A stretch of DNA of 5,732 bases from contig CAZKOJ010000213.1 in assembly GCA_964554365.1 (NCBI GenBank), forward strand, positions 1-5,732, read 5' to 3'. Positions 1 to 5,564 of this stretch are shown here, piece after piece (within the stretch, counting starts at the first letter, position 1; every line of letters starts with the position of its first letter). This stretch comes from Clostridium_AM sp964554365 (lineage in GTDB: Bacteria > Bacillota > Clostridia > Clostridiales > Clostridiaceae). Both the position numbers and the translations under genes were made by a program. Under the pieces are notes generated by a model. That model had not been told where the DNA came from, made no database searches, and saw only the letters and a list, made by a program, of their open reading frames with translations.

Positions 1-189
1 ACCTTTTTCACTAGCGGACTTCACGTATTCATTTCCATTAAAATTTTCTCCTTTTAATGCTATGAATATATCATCTTTTTCTATTTTCCTTGTATCTGTA
101 CTTATTTTATTAAAGTCACAATAGTTGCCTTGAAGTACAACGTTTCCCTGTACTGCATGAACTATTTCGTTAAAGGTCATATGTTCCAC
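1..189 (-). CDS. murF: MurF N-terminal part (UDP-MurNAc-tripeptide--D-Ala-D-Ala ligase), cut off by the window edge
   Basis: MurF adds D-Ala-D-Ala to UDP-MurNAc-tripeptide in the cytoplasm, the last soluble step in making the peptidoglycan precursor. Only the first 63 codons are visible, and the frame is open to position 1. The visible protein begins VEHMTFNEIVHAVQG and contains ISTDTRKIEKDDIFIALKG followed by NFNGNEYV. This is the uridine-binding N-terminal Mur ligase domain, and it resembles residues 27-60 of the MurE encoded just upstream (YDSRQVKSGDLFVCIEG). The ATP-binding and catalytic domains lie outside the window. I place the start at GTG 187-189 because AGAGGGG at 199-205 lies 9 nt upstream. 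The in-frame ATG at 178-180 would have an 18-nt spacer. The gene follows murE by 105 bp, as expected for a dcw cluster. Identity is well supported by motif and position, although the diagnostic catalytic part is not seen. Confidence 0.9.
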   Translation of the reverse strand, partial: MEHMTFNEIVHAVQGNVVLQGNYCDFNKISTDTRKIEKDDIFIALKGENFNGNEYVKSASEKG

Positions 190-198
190 TTGTAAACA

Positions 199-205
199 CC
201 CCTCT
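199..205 (-). promoter_or_regulatory. Ribosome binding site of murF
   Basis: The minus strand reads AGAGGGG here, continuing as TG toward the gene. The spacer is 9 nt to the GTG at 187-189 and 18 nt to the in-frame ATG at 178-180, so the site favours the GTG start. The GGGGTG core resembles the sites in front of murE and the ftsL-like gene. Confidence 0.7.
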
Positions 206-213
206 TAAATTTT

Positions 214-272
214 AAATTAGAAATTGATAGTTAAAATACTTTTTTCAATTTCCCACTCTCAATTTTAGATTT
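214..272. repeat. AT-rich imperfect inverted repeat between murE and murF
   Basis: The plus strand has AAATTAGAAATTGA at 214-227 and TCAATTTTAGATTT at 259-272. The second is the reverse complement of the first at 11 of 14 positions, including a perfect 7-bp AAATTGA/TCAATTT core, with a 31-nt loop. A second TCAATTT at 245-251 lies inside the loop and could pair with the same left core, so two alternative hairpins are possible. The element fills most of the 105-bp murE-murF gap. It has little GC and no clean T-run after the stem in the direction of transcription, so it is not a convincing intrinsic terminator. It could be a member of a small dispersed intergenic repeat family or a transcript-processing site; neither can be shown from this window. 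Confidence 0.55.
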
Positions 273-294
273 TATTTTTTAATTCATCAATAAT

Positions 295-1722
295 TTACGC
301 AATTACTTCTCTCTCATCAAAATGAATAGTTTTATCCTTCAATACTTGATAATCCTCATGTCCTTTTCCTGCCACTACTATTACATCATCTTTTTTAGCC
401 ATTATCATAGCTTTTTTTATAGCTTCTCTTCTATTTTCTACTATAATATAATTATCTTTTTCTATGCCATGAATAACCTCTTTTATTATAGACATAGGTT
501 CTTCTGTTCTTGGATTGTCTGAAGTAATAACTGCAATATCACTTAATTCTGCTCCTATTTTACCCATAATAGGTCTTTTAGTATTATCTCTATCTCCTCC
601 ACAACCAAAAACACTTATAAGCTTTCCTTTAGTAAACTCTCTTGCTGTTTTTAATATGTTTTCTAGTCCATCAGGAGTATGTGCATAATCAACTATAACT
701 TCATAACCTAAGTTATAATTTTTAGTTACTATTTCACATCTTCCAGGTACGCACAACATATTCTCTAAACCTTTTTTTACAACTGAAAGACTTATTCCTT
801 CTCCTAAACAAGCTGCCGCACTACCAAGAGCATTCATAACATTGTATTTTCCTGGTATATTAAAATTTATATGCTCAATCACATTATTGTATGTTATATC
901 AAATTCCACTCCTCTAGAGTGCATATGTATATTGCTAGCCTTAACATCTGAATTTTTATCTATAGCATAAGAAACTTTATTTCCTTCTGAGTCTTTATAA
1001 ACTCTTTCACCATATTCATCATCTATATTTACTATTGAATTTAAAGTATTTTTAAATAACATAAGTTTTGCCTGATAATAGTTTTCAAAAGTTTTATGAA
1101 AATCTAAATGATCTCTTGTTAAATTAGTGAATATTGCCTGGGAAAATTTTATTCCATGCACTCTATCTAAATATAAAGAGTGTGATGATACTTCCATTAC
1201 ACAATATTTAACTTCTTCCTGTACCATTTCTGCAAATAACTTTTGAAGTTCTAAAGATTCTGGAGTAGTTCTATGCGTTGGTATTTTCTTATTTCCAATG
1301 TAATTAGCTATAGTTCCTAAAACCCCTACCTTATATCCTGCTGCTTCTAGAATAGATTTCATCATAAACGTTGATGTAGTTTTTCCATTAGTGCCTGTTA
1401 TTCCTATGACTTTTAATTTTTCTGAAGGATGATTATAATAATTAGCACTGGCAGCCGCTAAAACCTTTCTAGTATCTTTAACTTTTATAACCGTACAATT
1501 AGGCATATTCTCCATGTTTTTACTGCAAATTACAGCTACCGCTCCACTATTTACTGCATTATTTATATATTCATGCCCATCTGTGCTATACCCTTCAATA
1601 CATACAAATAAATCTCCACTTTTAACTTGTCTTGAATCATATTGTATCTCTTTTATGTCTAAATTTTCACTACCCTTTAACAATTCATATTTTATTCCAC
1701 TTAGAACTTTGTTTAGATTCAT
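295..1722 (-). CDS. murE: MurE, UDP-MurNAc-tripeptide synthetase (probably meso-DAP adding)
   Basis: MurE adds the third stem-peptide residue to UDP-MurNAc-L-Ala-D-Glu in the cytoplasm, using ATP. The 475-residue protein has the usual length and three-domain order: an N-terminal UDP-sugar-binding domain (about 1-100, with YDSRQVKSGDLFV at 28-40), a central ATPase domain with P-loop GITGTNGKTT (107-116), TTPES (152-156) and the HLDFH region (205-209), and a C-terminal domain from about residue 330. Lys219 in YYQAKLMLF matches the carbamylated lysine of the family. DNPR at 402-405 is the signature of meso-diaminopimelate-specific ligases; lysine-adding enzymes carry other residues there. One small oddity is GRCE at 327-330, where a bulky hydrophobic residue is common in place of Cys329. 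The ATG start has AAAGGGG at 1730-1736, 7 nt upstream, and the stop is TAA. The gene lies 114 bp after spoVD and 105 bp before murF, and inverted repeats fill both gaps. Confidence 0.97.
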   Translation of the reverse strand: MNLNKVLSGIKYELLKGSENLDIKEIQYDSRQVKSGDLFVCIEGYSTDGHEYINNAVNSGAVAVICSKNMENMPNCTVIKVKDTRKVLAAASANYYNHPSEKLKVIGITGTNGKTTSTFMMKSILEAAGYKVGVLGTIANYIGNKKIPTHRTTPESLELQKLFAEMVQEEVKYCVMEVSSHSLYLDRVHGIKFSQAIFTNLTRDHLDFHKTFENYYQAKLMLFKNTLNSIVNIDDEYGERVYKDSEGNKVSYAIDKNSDVKASNIHMHSRGVEFDITYNNVIEHINFNIPGKYNVMNALGSAAACLGEGISLSVVKKGLENMLCVPGRCEIVTKNYNLGYEVIVDYAHTPDGLENILKTAREFTKGKLISVFGCGGDRDNTKRPIMGKIGAELSDIAVITSDNPRTEEPMSIIKEVIHGIEKDNYIIVENRREAIKKAMIMAKKDDVIVVAGKGHEDYQVLKDKTIHFDEREVIA

Positions 1723-1729
1723 AAAAACA

Positions 1730-1736
1730 CCCCTTT
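1730..1736 (-). promoter_or_regulatory. Ribosome binding site of murE
   Basis: The minus strand reads AAAGGGG, continuing TGTTTTT to the ATG at 1720-1722, with a 7-nt spacer. The nine bases GGGGTGTTT are identical to those at the murF site. Confidence 0.7.
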
Positions 1737-1738
1737 TT

Positions 1739-1850
1739 TATTAGAGGATAGTTAACAGATTATAGAGTATAGAGTTAGTTGATTTTTACTAAAGCAAAAA
1801 TCTTCATACCCTATACTCTACTCTATTCTCTATTCTCTAGTCTCCTAATA
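1739..1850. repeat. Large imperfect palindromic element in the spoVD-murE gap, reaching into the spoVD 3' end
   Basis: Nested inverted repeats cover nearly the whole gap. The perfect inner stem is GATTTTT at 1781-1787 with AAAAATC at 1796-1802. The perfect middle stem is TAGAGTATAG at 1763-1772 with CTATACTCTA at 1811-1820. The outer arms are imperfect: TATTAGAGGATAG from 1739 against the reverse complement of the segment ending at 1850, which reads TATTAGGAGACTAG. On the minus-strand RNA the inner hairpin can be extended to 9 bp with one G-U pair and a UUUA loop. The right arm contains a period-7 tandem, CTCTATT repeated about 2.7 times (1821-1839). That arm runs across the spoVD TAG stop (1837-1839) and its last codons. 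It is AT-rich with no T-run after the stem, so I do not call it a terminator. It looks like a small dispersed palindromic repeat (MITE-like) or an RNA processing structure. Confidence 0.7.
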
Positions 1851-4026
1851 GTTCCGTATGAAGAGTTATAACCGTTCCTTTTGGCACTTCATTTCCTGGC
1901 TCAATACTTTGAGAAGATATCATGCCATCTCCTTCAAACTCCACCTTCAAGCCTACACTTTTAAATACAGTAACTGCTCTTTCGCGACTTAATCCTTTTA
2001 CATTAGGAACAGCCACTACTCTATTATAATTTGCTGTGTTTCCTGTGTAAAGAACAATTTTACTACCTTCTTTAACTGTATATCCCGGTTTAGGATTCAT
2101 ATCTATAACATACTCTCCATTTGAATCGGACTCTCCATTTAAATGCTGTTCCTTTAACAAGTTTTCAGCATCAGCCTTTTTCATTCCTCTTACATCAGGA
2201 ACTACTATGTCCTTTAACATACTCTTGGCAATATCTTCTCCGCTAGCATCACTTTTCATAGCTAAATAATTAAATATATCATTAAAAACCACTTGAGCCA
2301 CCGGTGCTGATATCTGACCAGCGTAATAATTAGATGGATCCGGTTCATCTATAGATACAAAAACTGTTACTCGTGGGTCACTCGATGGTGCCATACCCGA
2401 AAAAGAAGCTAGATATTTTCCAGGTTGATATCCCCCTACTCCAGCCTTTTGTGCTGTTCCAGTTTTTCCAGCTATATGATACCCTTCTATAAATGCTTTT
2501 TTACCTCCACCTTCTGCAACTACTTTCTCAAGATACCCTCTAAGCTCCGCTACTTTATCCGCATCTAATATCTTTTTACTATTTTCCCCTGATATATCAA
2601 ATTTTTTATCTGTTACTTGCTGACTTTTATCTTCATCATAATGTGTTATTTCCTTCATTATGTGTGGTGTTATTAGAGTTCCACCATTAGCTACTGCATT
2701 AAAAGCTCTAAGATATTGAATACAAGATGCTGTATTTGCTTGACCAAAAGATATGGTAGCTAAATCAATATCACTTATATCCTGAGTTTTTTTAATAATA
2801 CCCTTAGCTTCTCCTGGTAAATCTATACCTGTTTTTTGTCCAAATCCAAACCTTTGTATATATTTATTTAAATTTTCCTTACCAATCATTTTTCCTAGTT
2901 GTGCAAATCCCATATTACATGAATTTTTTAGTATTTCTACAAAGCCTTGTTCACCATGACCCGCAGTTTTCCAGCAATGTATAGTCCTCTTACCTATAAC
3001 AGTACTCCCTGAGCATGAAAATTTATCGTTTTCTTTAACAGCGCCTTCTTCTAAAGCCGCAGTTGCTGTTATAACTTTAAATATAGACCCTAGCTCAAAG
3101 GTATCACTAACAGCTCTATTTCTCCAGGTTTTTTGTAGTTCATCATAAGATTTATCCTTAGTCCAAGGATCATTAGGATTATAATCTGGCTTATTTGCCA
3201 TAGCAAGAATTTCTCCATTTTTAGGATCCATAACTATTATGCTTACTGCTTTTGCTTTGTTATCTTTCATAGCCTGCTCTGCTGATTTTTCGCAAAAATG
3301 TTGTATCATTTCATCTATAGTTAATACTACATCTCTTCCATCTATAGGTTTAGTGTATTCTGAAATAGTATATGGAAGTTCTTTGCTCTTTCTATCTGTT
3401 TCTGCAATTCTCACACCCGGAGTACCAGAAAGCTCCTTATTATAATAAAGTTCTACTCCTGTAAGCCCGCTGCCATCAGAATTTGTATGTCCAATAACAT
3501 GAGATAAAAAATTATTATTAGGGTAATATCTTTTAGTGTCTGCAGATACCAAAATACCTCTTAAGTTTAAACCTCTAACCTTGTCTGCTTCTGCCTTCTC
3601 AATTCTCCTCTTTAATGTAGCGGAACCTATAGGAAGCCCCCCTGGTAAAGTCTTACCAAGTATTTTAGTAACTTCCCCCTTATCTATAGACAGCGCAGTG
3701 GATAATTTATTTGCCACATCTTCCTGAGATATCTTTTTTTCTTTCATAGTATCTTTTAAAGTATTCATATCTAAATCTACTCTATAAACATTAGCACTCA
3801 CTGCTAATTCGTGACCAGTTCTGTCAAGAACTCTTCCCCTTTTAGCATCAATTTTTACTTCACTTGTCCACTGATCAATAGCAAAAGCCTTAAACTTAGC
3901 AGATTGATAAACCATTAAGTAAAACATTCTACCAAACAATAAGAAGAATGTTATAAAAAGAAAACTAAAAATAAATACCATTCTTTTTCTGATGATAACT
4001 TTATCTCTGTATTCTTTTTTAGCCAA
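1837..4026 (-). CDS. spoVD: SpoVD-like class B penicillin-binding protein (D,D-transpeptidase) with two PASTA domains
   Basis: This is a membrane-anchored transpeptidase that cross-links peptidoglycan outside the membrane, in the FtsI/PBP2B/SpoVD family. The 729 residues comprise a short basic cytoplasmic tail, one membrane segment (about 17-39), the N-terminal pedestal domain with GRVLDR (64-69), the transpeptidase domain (about 230-590), and two PASTA domains (about 607-661 and 670-726). The catalytic motifs are complete: SIFK at 314-317 (nucleophile Ser314), SCN at 369-371 and KTGT at 521-524. Cys351 and Cys370 lie 37 and 56 residues after Ser314, matching the redox-active pair of B. subtilis SpoVD and favouring the SpoVD name. 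Two PASTA domains instead resemble PBP2B. The start is TTG 4024-4026, with GGGGG at 4035-4039 8 nt upstream; the upstream frame closes at TAA 4048-4050, with no ATG or GTG in frame between. The stop is TAG. If it is the only such enzyme in this cluster, it may also serve vegetative division; that is inference. Confidence 0.93.
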   Translation of the reverse strand: MAKKEYRDKVIIRKRMVFIFSFLFITFFLLFGRMFYLMVYQSAKFKAFAIDQWTSEVKIDAKRGRVLDRTGHELAVSANVYRVDLDMNTLKDTMKEKKISQEDVANKLSTALSIDKGEVTKILGKTLPGGLPIGSATLKRRIEKAEADKVRGLNLRGILVSADTKRYYPNNNFLSHVIGHTNSDGSGLTGVELYYNKELSGTPGVRIAETDRKSKELPYTISEYTKPIDGRDVVLTIDEMIQHFCEKSAEQAMKDNKAKAVSIIVMDPKNGEILAMANKPDYNPNDPWTKDKSYDELQKTWRNRAVSDTFELGSIFKVITATAALEEGAVKENDKFSCSGSTVIGKRTIHCWKTAGHGEQGFVEILKNSCNMGFAQLGKMIGKENLNKYIQRFGFGQKTGIDLPGEAKGIIKKTQDISDIDLATISFGQANTASCIQYLRAFNAVANGGTLITPHIMKEITHYDEDKSQQVTDKKFDISGENSKKILDADKVAELRGYLEKVVAEGGGKKAFIEGYHIAGKTGTAQKAGVGGYQPGKYLASFSGMAPSSDPRVTVFVSIDEPDPSNYYAGQISAPVAQVVFNDIFNYLAMKSDASGEDIAKSMLKDIVVPDVRGMKKADAENLLKEQHLNGESDSNGEYVIDMNPKPGYTVKEGSKIVLYTGNTANYNRVVAVPNVKGLSRERAVTVFKSVGLKVEFEGDGMISSQSIEPGNEVPKGTVITLHTELLGD

Positions 4027-4034
4027 TCCGTATA

Positions 4035-4039
4035 CCCCC
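4035..4039 (-). promoter_or_regulatory. Ribosome binding site that supports a TTG start for spoVD
   Basis: GGGGG on the minus strand lies 8 nt before the TTG at 4024-4026. The only nearby ATG (4046-4048) is upstream of this site and out of frame. The next in-frame ATG is codon 16, just before the membrane segment, and starting there would remove the conserved-looking basic N-terminal tail. Confidence 0.7.
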
Positions 4040-4086
4040 GTAAAACATTACTAATTTAAAGTCCTTAAAATACGTTTTCATGATAA

Positions 4087-4578
4087 TTAAAATAATATTT
4101 TTGTAAGTTTTTCCCATATTTTTTTCGGTGCTTGCTTTTCATTTTTTTTATCTATTGATTTTATATTTTCTTTATTCAAATCTGTATATATTGCTGAACC
4201 CTTATCAGGAGAAAACATATGTAGTTTATTAACAGCAAACTCCTCTATATATTGAATATTATTGTATTTTACTAGTTCTACCTTTAAATTTTCATTTTCA
4301 TTATTCATCTCATTTGTATTAAATTTTATAGAGTTTAGTTCCTTCTGCATATTGTAAATTATACAATATCTACCTACAAGCGTCACACCTATTATAAAAG
4401 AGAAAACTATGTTTCGTATTATTTTAAATTTATTTTTAACTCTTTTTTGTTTTAATCTCTTGTTTTTCGCTCTTTCTTTTAGCCTTTTTTTTTCGTTTTC
4501 TTGTTCTATGGAAGGAAGATATTCAGGTTTGAGAACGGTATTCCCGCGTATAGCGTTGCCTTCATTTACCACTATCAC
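4087..4578 (-). CDS. ftsL: FtsL-like septum-formation membrane protein
   Basis: This is a small single-pass membrane protein in the ftsL position between rsmH and the class B PBP gene. FtsL proteins join DivIC/FtsB and DivIB/FtsQ in the division complex and help activate septal synthesis. From the GTG at 4576-4578 it has 163 residues: a polar N-terminus, a very basic cytoplasmic stretch rich in Lys/Arg (about 30-52), one hydrophobic segment (about 57-75, with Arg70 inside it), an Asn/Glu-rich predicted coiled coil (about 76-107), then YIEEFAVNKLHM (110-121) and a Lys-rich tail. This architecture, and the conserved-looking segment after the coiled coil, fit FtsL/DivIC, but sequence identity in this family is low, so position carries much of the call. 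An alternative GTG three codons upstream (4585-4587) gives 166 residues but has no ribosome binding site. The stop is TAA, 60 bp before spoVD. No strong internal promoter is seen. Confidence 0.82.
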   Translation of the reverse strand: MIVVNEGNAIRGNTVLKPEYLPSIEQENEKKRLKERAKNKRLKQKRVKNKFKIIRNIVFSFIIGVTLVGRYCIIYNMQKELNSIKFNTNEMNNENENLKVELVKYNNIQYIEEFAVNKLHMFSPDKGSAIYTDLNKENIKSIDKKNEKQAPKKIWEKLTKILF

Positions 4579-4583
4579 TTTAT

Positions 4584-4590
4584 TCACCCC
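4584..4590 (-). promoter_or_regulatory. Ribosome binding site that decides the ftsL start
   Basis: The minus strand reads GGGGTGA, closely resembling the consensus GGAGGTGA. Its GGGG core lies 8 nt before the GTG at 4576-4578. The other candidate start, GTG 4585-4587, lies within this site and has no purine-rich sequence at a suitable distance upstream, so translation from 4578 is preferred. Confidence 0.6.
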
Positions 4591-4605
4591 ACATACATTT
4601 TAGAA

Positions 4606-5535
4606 CTAGATTTTCTCAGCGATCCTAAGCTTAGCACTTTTGCTTCTTGAGTTATTTTCAATTTCTTCCTCTGAAGGTTCTATAGGTTTTTTGCTTATAA
4701 TTTTTATTGTAGGTTTTTTTTCACATACGCATATTGGAAAGTCAGAAGGACATGTGCAAGGATTTTCTAGTTGTTTAAATTTAACTTTTATTTTTCTATC
4801 TTCTAATGAATGGAATGTTATAATTGCTAACCTTCCACCTTTATTTAAACTATTTATACTATGTTCTACAGCTTTATCAAGTATTTGCAACTCTTTGTTT
4901 ACTTCTATTCTTATAGCCTGAAAGGTTCTCTTAGCCGGATGTCCATCCTTTTGAAATCTGGCTGGTATAGCTGCTCTTATTATATTCACAAGTTCTAGTG
5001 TCGTCTTTATTGATTCCTTTGCTCTCCTTTCTACTATAAATTTTGCTATTCGTTTAGCAAACCTATCCTCACCATATTCCTTAATTATTGTATAAATCTG
5101 ATCTTCACTGTAAAAATTCACTATATCATAGGCAGAAATACTGCTATCCCTATCCATCCTCATGTCCAAAGGTGCATTTTTCATATAGCTAAAACCTCTT
5201 TCGGCTTCATCTAATTGATATGAAGATACCCCAAGGTCCATCATTATTCCATCTACTTTTTCTATATTTAATTCCTGTAAAATTTCATCTATATTATAAA
5301 AATTATTATGTACATAGATTACATTATTACATGCTTTCAATTTTTCACCTGCAGCCTTTAAAGCAGATTTATCTTGGTCTATACCTATAAGTCTGCCTTC
5401 TGAGGATAATCTTTTAAGTATTTCATATGAGTGACCGCCGCCACCAAGAGTACAATCTATATATACTCCATTTTCTTTTATATTTAATGCTTCTATAGTT
5501 TCTTCTAACAATACTGATACATGTTTAAATTCCAT
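4606..5535 (-). CDS. rsmH: RsmH (MraW), 16S rRNA m4C1402 methyltransferase
   Basis: RsmH uses S-adenosylmethionine to methylate N4 of C1402 in 16S rRNA, at the ribosomal P site, in the cytoplasm. The 309-residue protein has the usual length for the family. It begins EFKHVSVLLEETIEAL. The SAM-binding loop DCTLGGGGHS is at 27-36, acidic motif GIDQD at 51-55, MMDLGVSSYQLD at 98-109, PLDMRMD at 122-128, the helical insert up to PARFQKDGHPAKRTFQAIRIEVNKEL (191-216), and IITFHSLEDR at 238-247. A CxC-x6-CxC cluster (Cys260, 262, 269, 271) precedes the conserved C-terminal RSKSAKLRIAEK. No key residue appears missing. The ATG start has a strong GGAGG at 5547-5551, 11 nt upstream. The stop is TAG. The gene lies 29 bp after the mraZ stop and 27 bp before the preferred ftsL start, the standard dcw arrangement. 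Confidence 0.97.
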   Translation of the reverse strand: MEFKHVSVLLEETIEALNIKENGVYIDCTLGGGGHSYEILKRLSSEGRLIGIDQDKSALKAAGEKLKACNNVIYVHNNFYNIDEILQELNIEKVDGIMMDLGVSSYQLDEAERGFSYMKNAPLDMRMDRDSSISAYDIVNFYSEDQIYTIIKEYGEDRFAKRIAKFIVERRAKESIKTTLELVNIIRAAIPARFQKDGHPAKRTFQAIRIEVNKELQILDKAVEHSINSLNKGGRLAIITFHSLEDRKIKVKFKQLENPCTCPSDFPICVCEKKPTIKIISKKPIEPSEEEIENNSRSKSAKLRIAEKI

Positions 5536-5546
5536 TTATGATACTA

Positions 5547-5551
5547 CCTCC
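5547..5551 (-). promoter_or_regulatory. Ribosome binding site of rsmH
   Basis: GGAGG on the minus strand lies 11 nt before the ATG at 5533-5535. It is the only site in the window with the canonical GGAGG core and lies in the 29-bp gap after the mraZ stop. Confidence 0.75.
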
Positions 5552-5564
5552 AAATTTTAAATAT

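Noticed and set aside
178..180. ATG as the murF start
   Set aside because: It is in frame but 18 nt from the only ribosome binding site; GTG 187-189 is 9 nt away and preferred. The difference is only three residues.
322..522. Plus-strand reading frame opposite the murE C-terminal part
   Set aside because: Low-complexity Phe/Tyr/Ile/Ser composition typical of the antisense of an AT-rich gene, with no motif; murE on the other strand is certain.
1514..1744. Plus-strand reading frame opposite the murE N-terminus
   Set aside because: It is antisense to the conserved MurE N-terminal domain, ends in the palindrome region and has no family motif.
1763..1820. Intrinsic terminator after spoVD
   Set aside because: The stems are AT-rich and no run of T follows on the minus strand in the direction of transcription; murE, an essential co-directional gene, follows at once.
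3239..3727. Two plus-strand reading frames (3239-3445 and 3536-3727) opposite spoVD
   Set aside because: Both are antisense to the SpoVD pedestal and transpeptidase domains and show no recognisable protein features.
4046..4048. ATG upstream of spoVD as its start codon
   Set aside because: It is out of frame with spoVD and lies upstream of the ribosome binding site; the in-frame path upstream meets TAA at 4048-4050.
4027..4086. Sporulation (SigE/SigK-like) or vegetative promoter in the ftsL-spoVD gap
   Set aside because: I looked for -35/-10 pairs on the minus strand and found only weak AT-rich matches, indistinguishable from background. A transcription start site map would be decisive.
4409..4921. 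Plus-strand reading frames (4409-4603 and 4640-4921) opposite ftsL and rsmH
   Set aside because: Hydrophobic, Phe/Leu/Ser-rich antisense shadows. The first only mirrors the Lys/Glu-rich FtsL N-terminus; the second covers the conserved RsmH C-terminal half.
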